Source: Serinus canaria
Taxonomy: Eukaryota > Chordata > Aves > Passeriformes > Fringillidae
DNA: 64,000 nucleotides
Assembly: GCF_022539315.1 (NCBI RefSeq)
Contig: NC_066343.1
Location: forward strand, 35,307,146 to 35,371,145
Reading direction: 5' to 3'
Shown here: positions 55,751 to 64,000 of the stretch, piece after piece
Position numbering within the stretch: position 1 is the stretch's first letter
How the letters are laid out: every line of letters starts with the position of its first letter
Notes under the pieces: generated by a model
What the model was told of the DNA's origin: nothing
Seen by the model: only the letters and a program-made list of their open reading frames with translations
The model's database searches: none
Translations under genes and position numbers: made by a program

Positions 55751-55953
55751 GGAACTTAGCTTATAGGGTAAAGTTTTAAAATCCAGGGCAGAACTATAAA
55801 TAAATATAAATAAATCCCATAAAAGTAAAATAAAGTAGAATATTTTTTCAGTACCGACAAACAAATGTGTTCTATTTAAAAGTCATGACATTTTCTGATT
55901 ATTCTTGTTAGGGTAGATAAGGAAATACATGAGACATATTTCATAAACAGTAA

Positions 55954-56041
55954 TTTATTAAAGCAAACAGTTTTATTTTCTTAATAAAATGCGCTAATCA
56001 CCTGAAAAAAAGTCATCAATAAATAGTTTTTTGCATTTATT
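55954..56041 (-). other. NXNL2: Candidate NXNL2 poly(A) signals and 3' UTR end
   Basis: On the minus strand, AATAAA hexamers occur at 56041-56036, 55977-55972 and 55959-55954, about 325-410 bp after the NXNL2 stop codon. They would give a short AT-rich 3' UTR running from 56365 to roughly 55930. The hexamer is common by chance in AT-rich DNA, so the exact end is uncertain. A CR1 fragment at 55690-55750 lies just beyond. Confidence 0.5.
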
Positions 56042-56365
56042 TTTACTGTGTTGACTTCGCAAAGTAAGTGTTTGCATAGATTTTACAGGTTTCTATTATT
56101 ACTGTCTAAATAGCCTATTCTTCTGAAGTTCTTTAGTATTATTTGGAACACTGTGCTTCATTTAAATATCATAGATAGAACAATACAAAAATAATTGCAT
56201 TTTATGACACTAGAATAACTGGTTTTCAAGTCAAACCCAAAATTTTTTTATAAGCAAAGGTAAATAAATAAGTCTTACCCTTCTCATTCTGAACAAAGCA
56301 AGAGTATTTTCAGAGCTCTACTAACTTTTTCACTATGTCTTTTCTTGCTTCTGTCTGTCAACATT

Positions 56366-56534
56366 TTAGCTAGAAAAATTCTGAAAGATATCTGCACCCT
56401 CAAGCCAGTTCCGGAAACAGGATAGCCCTTTGTCTCTGATCTGTTTTCTTCCCTTGTCAGTAATGACTTCTCCAGTCTGTTTCACAATCACCAGTTTGGG
56501 AATTGCTGTTATGTTGTATTTCTTCTTCAGATCA
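56366..56534 (-). CDS. NXNL2: NXNL2 coding exon 2 (C-terminal half and stop)
   Basis: This is the second and last coding exon of NXNL2. A pyrimidine-rich acceptor ending in CAG lies just before 56534. The first exon base, T, completes the CA left by exon 1 to make His101, and DLKKKYN follows. The 55 residues from 102 to 156 include ITAIPKLVIV, in which Pro113 is the cis-proline that packs against the thioredoxin active site. The GRKQIR segment and a C-terminal helix ending ADIFQNFSS, typical of NXNL2, come next, then a TAA stop at 56366-56368. The region is AT-rich, in sharp contrast to exon 1, as expected for a gene whose promoter island covers only its first exon. The intron between the exons is 5,382 bp. 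No frameshift or premature stop is seen, so the gene appears functional. Confidence 0.94.
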
Positions 56535-58606
56535 CTGTGGGAAAAAATTAAAAACAAAACACACATTAGGAGCAATGTAAGAAACCTCCTAGTGTCTTTA
56601 CAAAGGCTGCTCTGGCCAGGACACATGGGAGAGCAGGAGTGATGAGTGCCTGGGCTTCCTCAGAGTTTGAGGTAGAGCACTGGGCATTGTAAGGAGATCA
56701 ACAAGGCGGCAGCTGGAAGCCCACACAGTGAAATGTAGCTCTGAGAGTTACGAGAGGTGCAGCATCCTTCCTGCAAATGCTTAGCACTGCTGCCTGAAGT
56801 TTCCACAGGAGCAGAGGCTCTTGGAGATGTAAAAGATGTCCATAGAAGGAAAGTTTGATATACTCTTCCACCTTTTTTTTTACTAGTCCAAAACAGATGT
56901 CATTCTGGGTCCTTTCTACAGGACAGGAGAAGGATCTCAGATTAGCATTTGATATTCATTCCTCTACAAATACACTTGAGTGTCCCATAGTGCTACTTTC
57001 TGCAACATCTCTCTCAAAACATACTTATAATATTAAATGGAAATATGCTGCCTGAGCACCATCACCACAAGCAAGAACGTTTGCTGTATGAGGTTCAAAC
57101 ACCAAAGAAATTTGAGTAGGAAAAAAATGTAGGCATTGCTAAAAAATGCTTGACACTAATACATAGACATTCTCAATGATTTCCTGGGAGGAAAAAAAAA
57201 TATGGAAAAATAAGACTTCAGTGAAATACTGACCCAGATAAGGCATACCTGAAATGTGCCTTCCCTTCTGTATTGTTCCTTAAGAGAAGAAAAATGAATA
57301 GGTGAAGCATATTGCTCTGCTGTTATGTTGGCTAAGCAATTATGCAGGAAATACTATGGAAACAGCAATTATAGGTATGGACCAGGTTTGCTCTCTCAGT
57401 GAATTTTGACATACAAGCAAGCAACCAACAATCCCCACCAACCTTCCCAAAATCTGCTAAAACAGGTGAAAAAAACACATTCCAAAGCAAGTACGCATAG
57501 AAGCATGTAAAACTATCACCTCATACCACCTGAATGACTAATAAGGTGGGTGGAAGATGCGTTTTATTGGTTCCATGAACGTTACTTATTGGTTCAGTGA
57601 GCAATAAACACAATTGCAATAAACACAACTGTAGCAATCAGAGATAGAGCACTAGGAGACTGAAGGCATGGAATTTGGTATGGAGACTGGAATCTTACAC
57701 TTTACTTTCCTCAGGGAATGCATATCTCCAGCAGGGCATGGCACCTTGTTCAGACAGCCTTAGGGCAGAAGGTGCCTGCATCAAACCAGATGGAAGCATG
57801 CACGGATCTTGATTACATTTGTGCGCAGCTTTCAAGATCAGTGGACCTGAAGAAGGCTCAGAAAGAGTTCTGCAGACAATGTTTCTTAATCACTGTGTAC
57901 ATGGGTACATGTGCTTACAAAAATGACTTCTTAAAACTTATTAAGATCATTCTCTCTGATAGGGACCTAAAATCCCATGACTCACCTACACAAACCACAT
58001 ATGTGCCATGGGACTAACTCCAATGGCAACTCATGGTATCATTAAACCATAAATAGAAATAAAAAGCCATGACACTAAGACTTAGGCAAACTGGAAGTCA
58101 TAGGCATTGTTAGATCTTTTTACTCTTATAAGAAGGTTGGATGAAAGTTTCTGAGAGCACAGATTTTGTATTTCCAGATAATAGTGATATTAGCTGGGAG
58201 CTAATTTTCTTTACAGCAGCTTGCATGGTGCATACCAAAACAGCATTGATAACACATCAGTGCTTTAGCTATTGCTGAACAGTGCTTATGCAGCACCAGG
58301 GCCTTTTCTTGTGCTACCATGCCAGTGAGTATGTTGGTGATGCACAAGAATCTACGCGGAGCCCAGCTGGGACAGCTGATCTCAAACGACCAAAGGATGT
58401 TCCATATCATGTAACACTGTGATTAGCTGTAAAAGCTGAAGAAAGAAGGGGGAAGGGACCAACATTCAGAGCCAGGAGATTTATCTTCCCATGCAATCAC
58501 TACAGGATGATACAGGACAGCTACTCTGTGCTGGAAGCTGTTAAATATCTGTCAGTGAATGGGAACTAGTGAATGAATTCCATATCTTGCTTTGCCTGTG
58601 TATCTT

Positions 58607-58760
58607 TACTTTTGCTTTTTCTTTTAAAACACCTTTATTTCAACCCCTAAGTGTTCTCACTTTCACCCTCCACCCATCCCGTGGGGGCAGGGAGTGACCC
58701 AATGCTGTCTGGGGCCTGACTGCCTAACCAGGCTGAGTCCCAACACAAGTATATTTATAT
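58607..58760. mobile_element. Degenerate LTR-retrotransposon-like fragment
   Basis: A stretch rich in CTTTCACCCTCC is followed by CCGTGGGGGCAGGGAGTGA, and then by a GCTG...TGGGGCC...TGCC...AACACA pattern. This resembles, with much decay, a sequence commonly found at avian endogenous-retrovirus LTR junctions. No paired LTR, primer-binding site or coding region is seen. The match is from memory and is weak. Confidence 0.35.
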
Positions 58761-60634
58761 AAGTGTTTAAGATCTATGTGCAAGAGCATTCTTGAGATGA
58801 AGACAACACGGGGCAGATATAATATAATCTTGGGAACATAAATGGTAAATTTTATACACATGTGTAATGGGATATCTGACAACACTTGAAATTTAACAGC
58901 TTTCGCTTGGAAATACTGTCATGTGAAAGTGATGGGCTTCTTGCTCATCTGCTTCTAGCAGTATGCCCTGCAATACACAGCTGTAAGTACTTTAGGTGTG
59001 AAATTTCTTCATTGTTAAATCTTAGTCATAAGCAAGCACGGCACATGCTCGGGATTCAATTTTAAAGCGTCTGCTGAGATTTTGCAATAGCAGTCTAAAA
59101 AGTCTAAGAATTAAGCAATTGCTCTTAACTGCTCAGATACTTCACATTATTCTACCTGTTTTTTAACACCCCACCCCCCCAATATTTCTGCAGGTGCCAA
59201 TCCACCCTCATACATAAAGCTTCCTAATATAAAATGAACAAACAACATTTTTATTTTTTTATGGGCATTTTCCATGATTTTAATTTGCTGAGCTGTACAG
59301 GCCAGCCTGGAAGCCTGCAAGAACTACTGCACACACCAGGCACCCTCACAAAAACTGATGCCTTTCATCACAGTATTCAGTACAAACACAGCGGTATGTC
59401 TTTGTGTGCCATTATCAAAACAACAGTCCTATTTGACACCCTTTGTTGTTGATGTTGATGTTCTGTCGAACACCTGCTTTTCCTCTCTACTAGGCTCTTT
59501 CTCTTCCAAGTGCTCACTTCCTACCAGACTGTCTTCACACTCCACTTCAAGAATCAAAATATTGTGCCTCAGGCAGCAAAAAAAAATTACGTTAACCTGC
59601 AGACAGTAAAAGGATCAGGAGCAATATTTCCTGTTAGTCATGCCCCAGACCATACGAGGTAGTAAAGGTGCAGTCCCACCTCTGGGAAATAGCCAGGACT
59701 GACAGCATGGAAGAGTCTGGAGATCCTGCTTAGAATTCAGTTTTGCTTCTCTAAAGGTAGGCTTGACACTGCAGTGTTAGGCCCTACACACTACAAGTAT
59801 GAATGATGTCTGTTTCTTACAATAATCACCAATACTGCTGTTCTTGAAAAGTATTTTGGATGGCATACTTAAAATTGGCTCTGTTGTGTCTAGAAGATAC
59901 ATCAGTCTATGCTGCAATTATGTACCTTAAACACTGAAGCAACCAGCTAGGATATTTTAACCTCACTGAAGGTTAAATGCCTTCTTTACACAGTAAAAAA
60001 AAACAATAGCTAATTCAACTAATTGCAATGGAACTTTAAAAATAATAATAAATTTTAAAATATTAATAATACAATTATCTTACCCACTTTTTTAAAATTA
60101 TATTCTTAAATAGAACTAGTATCTAGCCAGAATTATAATATGGGTTAGTGACTACATATGTGCTCTAAGCCTATGATGATTTACCAGTACCCCTAACACC
60201 AAACTACCAGTTAATCCAGACTAAGCACCTTGAACAGCTCCACACAGTCCTCCATTGTTACACACAACCTCAAAAACATTGCTTGTTCATATCCCTCTTC
60301 ACTTTGTTCTTCATTAAGCCACTGTGATCTCACAGTCATCTGTAAGGACAAGCCATGCTTCTCTACAGAACTGTGAAGGACATTTCAGGATGCCATCGAA
60401 AAGCCAATTAAACTATCTCTTTGCCTCCACTCCGCATTACTTGAGCAAGAGCAGTCAGAAATAGACCTCTAATCCACAGAGGATGAAGCTGTAAGCACAT
60501 TCCCATGGGCCATGCTGAACAGCTTGCTGGGTATGGGGACTTCAAGGGATACATTTCCTGATGGAAATTTGCCTGCATTCTATTATGATTAGCAGATACC
60601 AAATACAATTACTGCCTGGGAAGATTGTAGAGAA

Positions 60635-60852
60635 CTATGCAAAACAATATTTAAGGCAGTAGGAAAAAGGTCTAACATAAATTGGTAGTGGGCATCCAGA
60701 AATGAGGCAGGAAAGGATGAAATTGTTCCTGGGTTCAAGTAAATTGCTCTTGAGTTTGCCAAACTGCACTGAAAAAACAGGATTAGCCAACATGCTCCCT
60801 GTTGAGTGAGTAGCTGGGGTGTTACACACCAGGTAGCACACCTGAGATGGAT
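60635..60852 (-). other. Possible downstream exon paired with the 61245-61504 candidate
   Basis: A strong acceptor with a pyrimidine tract and CTAG at 60853 lies 392 bp after the GTAAGT donor at 61244. Its phase fits, and the frame stays open for about 72 further codons to a stop at 60635. The joined product with NXNL2 exon 1 would be 259 residues. The peptide shows no domain or clear coding composition, so this may be coincidence. It is recorded because the splice phase agrees twice in a row. Confidence 0.13.
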
Positions 60853-61236
60853 CTAGAATCAAAAGGAAAGACAGAAGTTACTAGGAGCACTAGAAAATAT
60901 TTATTTCTTAGAAGAATTGATCTGGCTGCAAGATTTTATTACCCAATCTACCTTTAAAAGTCATATTACCTCCTTGACTTTGGTACCACCTGGAAAAAGA
61001 AATTCTACAATCAATTAATTTAAAGAGAGGGGAGAAAAGAATCCGTTTATCAATATTTACATGTACTTCTAGTCTCTAGCAACAGGCATTTCAGTTGTCT
61101 TGAAGATCTTACTTGACATCCTGTAATCCCAGTCTATACTTATAGGAGCTAAATCAGATTTCTGAAAGTCATCCAAATGAGGCTCCATCCTTGACGTAGG
61201 TCATCAAAACACTTCTTGGTATCATACTTCACCCTG

Positions 61237-61504
61237 TTACTTACACGCAGTCATGCTCTTTCCTTTTGCCGTTTTCATGAGCAAGCTGCCTGCAGGAATG
61301 TCACTTTGGAAACTGAACAGCTCAGTTACCAGGTGCAGTATGCCACGGCTAAACTCTAGCTGATACTGTATCTGTCTGAAATTCCTCACTGCTTCCTCTG
61401 CTTCAAGTAGTTCAGTCGCAAGTTTTGCTGCGTCTTCATTTGCCTTTTTCTCAGAGCACAAACCTAGACAACGCAGACCAACCTTAGTAACAATTACCGC
61501 CGTG
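61237..61504 (-). CDS. Unassigned open frame with splice signals in NXNL2 intron 1 (candidate alternative exon)
   Basis: The product is not recognised. On the minus strand a pyrimidine-rich stretch ends in TTTTCAG at 61505. The following frame stays open for 89 codons to a TAA at 61237-61239. The acceptor phase matches the NXNL2 exon 1 donor, so splicing would continue the protein in frame through a new tail to give 189 residues. The tail is charged and helix-like, with EKKANEDAAKLATELLEAEE followed by a more hydrophobic LEFSRGILHLVTELF, suggesting a short amphipathic or coiled-coil segment. A perfect GTAAGT donor at 61244-61239 would make a 260-bp internal exon, 61245-61504. The stretch has more CpGs than the intron around it. 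Against coding, there is no ATG, no known homologue and many chance frames of similar length in the window. It could also be an exon of an unnamed gene or plain intron. Confidence 0.3.
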
Positions 61505-61912
61505 CTGAAAAGCAAATCACTTGATCCTCACTTGCCATTCGTTTTTACCTCACTCATCTCTTTAACACACGGGGTCTTTACTAACTCTTGTTCAAAGATC
61601 TTTTAGCTTACAAACGAGGCGCACAAAACCTCTCTCTTTACGTATGGGACGAGCTAAAACCAGAGAGCAAGCAGTGTGACAGCCAGCGGTAGCCGCGGCT
61701 CGGGTCGGGAGCACGGCCGGGAGATGCTGCAGCCAGCGCTCCAGGGACTTCAGCGGGCGGCAGTCTCGGGCTAACGGGGCAGAGGCGGAGGTCCCAGCTG
61801 TATTACGGCTGTCCGAGTGCCCCCGCCCGCCCCCTCCCGGCCCTCGGGGCAGGGGCGCTGTCCGTGCCCCCGGCGGGGCCGGGCCGCCCGGGGCGGCGGT
61901 GGCCTCCGGTAC

Positions 61913-62218
61913 TCACTGCTTGTAGGGGTCGTGGAAGGGCAGGGCCAGCCAGTCTCCGTGCATGGCGCGCATGTAGCCCACCATCTCCTCGGCGCTGTGG
62001 TCGGAGGAGATGAAGACGACCTCGAAGGGGGCGGGGGGCTCGGTCTCCTCCAGTAGCTCCGTGTAGAAGTCACAGAGGACGGGGGTGAAGTCGCGGCACG
62101 GCGAGCACCAGCCGGCGGAGAAGTACAAGCCCACGACTTTGTTCTGCAGGGCCTCTTCGGGGTCCACGCTGCGGCCATCCTTGCTGACCAGGAGCCGCCC
62201 GCTGAACACATCCACCAT
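61913..62218 (-). CDS. NXNL2: Predicted short NXNL2 isoform by intron retention (101 aa)
   Basis: If the first intron is not removed, exon 1 reads straight into the donor. Codon 101 becomes CAG and the next codon, TGA at 61915-61913, is formed from bases of the GTGAGT donor. The product is 101 residues ending DPYKQ, a truncated thioredoxin fold that keeps the WCSPC motif but lacks the cis-proline half. In the NXNL family, retention of this intron is the established source of the short, secreted trophic form (RdCVF or RdCVF2). Its production in this species is inferred from sequence alone. No classical signal peptide is visible at the N-terminus. Confidence 0.6.
   Translation of the reverse strand: MVDVFSGRLLVSKDGRSVDPEEALQNKVVGLYFSAGWCSPCRDFTPVLCDFYTELLEETEPPAPFEVVFISSDHSAEEMVGYMRAMHGDWLALPFHDPYKQ
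61917..62218 (-). CDS. NXNL2: NXNL2 coding exon 1 (nucleoredoxin-like 2, N-terminal half)
   Basis: This is the first coding exon of nucleoredoxin-like 2 (RdCVF2), a small thioredoxin-fold protein of photoreceptors and neurons. It encodes residues 1-100 and the first two bases of codon 101. The start ATG at 62218 sits in a good context, with A at -3 and G at +4, and begins MVDVFSG. A WCSPC redox motif lies at residues 37-41, after the beta strand VVGLYFSAG and before RDFTP. FEVVFISSD and WLALPFHDPY, the conserved core of the family, follow. The exon ends in a GTGAGT donor at 61916-61911, in phase 2. It joins exon 2 in frame to give 156 residues, the length of human NXNL2. The exon is very GC-rich and lies in a CpG island. 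NXNL1 and NXN are related, but the C-terminal exon fits NXNL2 best. Identity rests on remembered family sequence. Confidence 0.95.
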
Positions 62219-62531
62219 GCTGGCACCGCCGGACCCGCCGCGGGAGCGGCCGCGGGCCCGAGCGCTCCCCGGGCGCGCCGCTCACCGGGACCCACCCACC
62301 CTCCTTCCCCCAGCGCCGCGCCGCACCGCCCCGACACGCAGCCACCGCCCCGACACCGCCACCCTGCCATGGCACCGCCGCCACCGCCCGGGCCCGCCCA
62401 GCGCCCCGCGCAGCCAAGGAGACCCGGCCCCTTCCCCCTCTCCTCTGAGCGCCAAGGCGGCTTTCAGAGGAGCTAAGTGCCGCTCAAGGCTTGCTGAAGA
62501 TGCCGAACTTCAAATAAAATTAAACAGCAAT

Positions 62532-62541
62532 CGCATGCGCC
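62532..62541. promoter_or_regulatory. NRF1-like palindromic site upstream of NXNL2
   Basis: A CGCATGCGC core lies about 315 bp upstream of the NXNL2 start codon at the outer edge of the CpG island. It contains one full half-site of the NRF1 consensus, a common factor at CpG-island promoters. It is a motif match only, and binding is not shown. Confidence 0.35.
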
Positions 62542-64000
62542 GGGCCCCTTTTCAGCTGGCCGTGGAGCTCACCGCCTCTCCCCTGGAGGTCTCATCACCA
62601 GACTTAGTCAGTTTTGGCAATAAAATTTTTATTATCATGCGTCTTGACCTTTTTTTTTTTTTTCGTAGCATGGAGACTTATCTGAATTCTGCATATAAAA
62701 GGAGCTGTCTATTCTCTGTCCCAGTAGATAAAAGGAATTCTCATTTTATTCCAGTGCACTTATCATGTGTTTGGGTTGAATAATGCTTTTTTCCTCCAGC
62801 TGACATTGAGTTAGAAATAAATAAAAATTGTATTACAAATAAGAAATCTTCTTTCCTGCCTAAAAAGAGCTGCAGAAACGGAAATGAAAGATGATTTGGT
62901 GGTAGGGCTATTAAATTACAGTTTAATTAAAGGATCATGACAGGGTGATAATCAAACCAAGCACATTTTCTCCTTTCAGTGAACTGTGCAAAGCCCAATT
63001 AAAGAGAATTTATCTTTAAAAAAAATCAGGATCCCCTAAAATAAATCCTAGTGTTTATAATGGATACTTCAAGTGTTTAATGATGCTAGCTTAAAAATAT
63101 TTCACATTAAAATGGTGTATACAAGTGCATTCTAGGATTTACTCTTCAGTTTTCCCCATGTTTTAATCTGTAGCCTCTCAAAAATCTGTCAGTTTTACTT
63201 ATAGAAAAGATAAAATTGTGACAAGTATGTATTATGATTCAAATACTTAACACTAGAACGGAATGGATGTAAGTTATGATGAGTGCTTTCTTGGGTAAGT
63301 TGCAACCAAGTTTACAGTGAAATTAAATTCCAGTTTATACTTCTGATAATCTTCTGACCATATAGTATGAAGAGTGAGAACAGTGATACTTCAAGGCAGA
63401 ATTCCAGTTTAAATTTATATAGGAATAAACTAAGCACAAGTATTCTCCCCCACATTTATTCCTTTTGAGGTTGTTTTGAAACGTGCTTTTCTTCCATTGA
63501 CTTGACAAAAAATTTTTGTCTATGTTCTGTCCTGAGTGAAAAAGAATATGGTATCATTTAAAATAGTTGAACATGTGAGAGTAAACCCAAAGATGAACCT
63601 CAGAAGTAACACAGCAATCTTGGGGTTTTTTTCAGTAGGCTCATCAAAACTGGTTGTAGGGTCACTTTGAATTGGGAGCTGCATTCCTGCCATTTCTCTT
63701 ACCCCTTTTGTATTTTATCATGAAAATTTACTGCTAATAAAAAGACTGTTTGTTTCTTGTGCAGAAGTTCACACATTTAAAATAAAATAGTCACTCATCA
63801 TTATTTTCTAAGAGATTCTTTTGAATTAATCTTCACAAAGCAGTCATTTTTATTTATTTCCAAGTATATCTGGACTAATATGTTACTTCAATTCTGATAT
63901 TCTACTGGAAAACAACAAAAAAAAAATCTTAGGTGTTTAAAAAGTAGGTTTTATTCAAATATTGTATTTCTCCATTTTTCATAGAGAGTTTAACTATGTT
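62542..64000. other. Upstream flank of NXNL2, no gene seen
   Basis: Composition falls abruptly to AT-rich beyond the CpG island. A 12-14 T run lies near 62650. No upstream exon or divergent gene is recognisable. SPIN1 is the expected neighbour by vertebrate synteny but is not in the window. Confidence 0.65.

Larger units (their letters stand above)
56535..61916 (-). other. NXNL2: NXNL2 intron 1
   Basis: The intron is bounded by GTGAGT and CCCACAG. Apart from the candidate exons near its 5' end and an LTR-like fragment at 58607-58760, it is AT-rich. I see no other exon in it. Open frames such as 57718-58017 on the plus strand lack any recognisable domain. Confidence 0.85.
61670..62531 (-). 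promoter_or_regulatory. NXNL2: CpG island and presumed promoter of NXNL2
   Basis: Sequence from about 61670 to about 62480 is strongly GC- and CpG-rich within an otherwise AT-rich window. It spans the NXNL2 start codon, all of exon 1 and the start of the intron. This is the usual form of a vertebrate CpG-island promoter, probably without a TATA box; none is apparent near the start. The exact transcription start cannot be read from the sequence. Long open frames on both strands here reflect the lack of AT-rich stop codons and are not treated as genes. Confidence 0.8.

Noticed and set aside
61771..62370. Open frame of 199 codons on the minus strand
   Set aside because: It is a shifted frame over NXNL2 exon 1, with low-complexity composition caused by high GC.
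62085..62783. Open frame of 232 codons on the plus strand across the NXNL2 promoter
   Set aside because: It lies opposite exon 1 in a CpG island where stops are rare. The peptide is proline/arginine-rich low complexity with no domain.
1..64000. CRISPR arrays, prokaryotic operons or a novel multi-gene system
   Set aside because: No regularly spaced repeats or gene clusters are present. Introns, CR1 elements and a CpG-island promoter show this is vertebrate nuclear DNA.

Overview
The window looks like AT-rich nuclear DNA from a bird, most likely a passerine. Three observations point there. There are CR1 LINE fragments with the characteristic 3' end (15592-15838, 21875-22456, 55690-55750). There is a short composite element whose head matches tRNA-Ile with an intact B box and whose tail is CR1-like (21558-21710), the architecture of the passerine family TguSINE1. 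The only confident gene is an intact vertebrate NXNL2. NXNL2 lies at human 9q22, which corresponds to the avian Z chromosome, so Z linkage is an inference from synteny and was not measured.

Layout. Positions 1-55,680 are a gene desert. I found no exon I can defend there, only repeats, short tandem duplications, microsatellites and a few isolated GC-rich patches. The most notable patches are a CpG-dense stretch at 45,893-46,060 and a pair of opposed CTCF-like motifs at 44,296-44,386. Positions 55,940-62,540 hold NXNL2 on the minus strand. Its CpG-island promoter and first coding exon lie at 61,670-62,540, a 5.4-kb intron follows, and the second coding exon is at 56,366-56,534 with candidate poly(A) signals near 55,954-56,041. 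Positions 62,542-64,000 are upstream non-coding sequence.

NXNL2 is a small thioredoxin-fold protein of the nucleoredoxin-like/RdCVF family, linked to photoreceptor and neuron survival. Splicing gives a 156-residue protein with a WCSPC active site. If the intron is retained, the splice donor itself supplies a stop codon after residue 101, matching the short secreted-factor isoform described in this family. Inside the intron, 412 bp from exon 1, is an unassigned open frame at 61,237-61,504. It has a good acceptor, the right phase to continue exon 1 and a perfect GTAAGT donor. This possible alternative exon is the most interesting unexplained feature, but it is unproven.

No CRISPR array, operon, functional RNA gene or novel multi-gene system is visible. 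Most open frames in the desert start at non-ATG codons, lack recognisable domains and appear to be chance.
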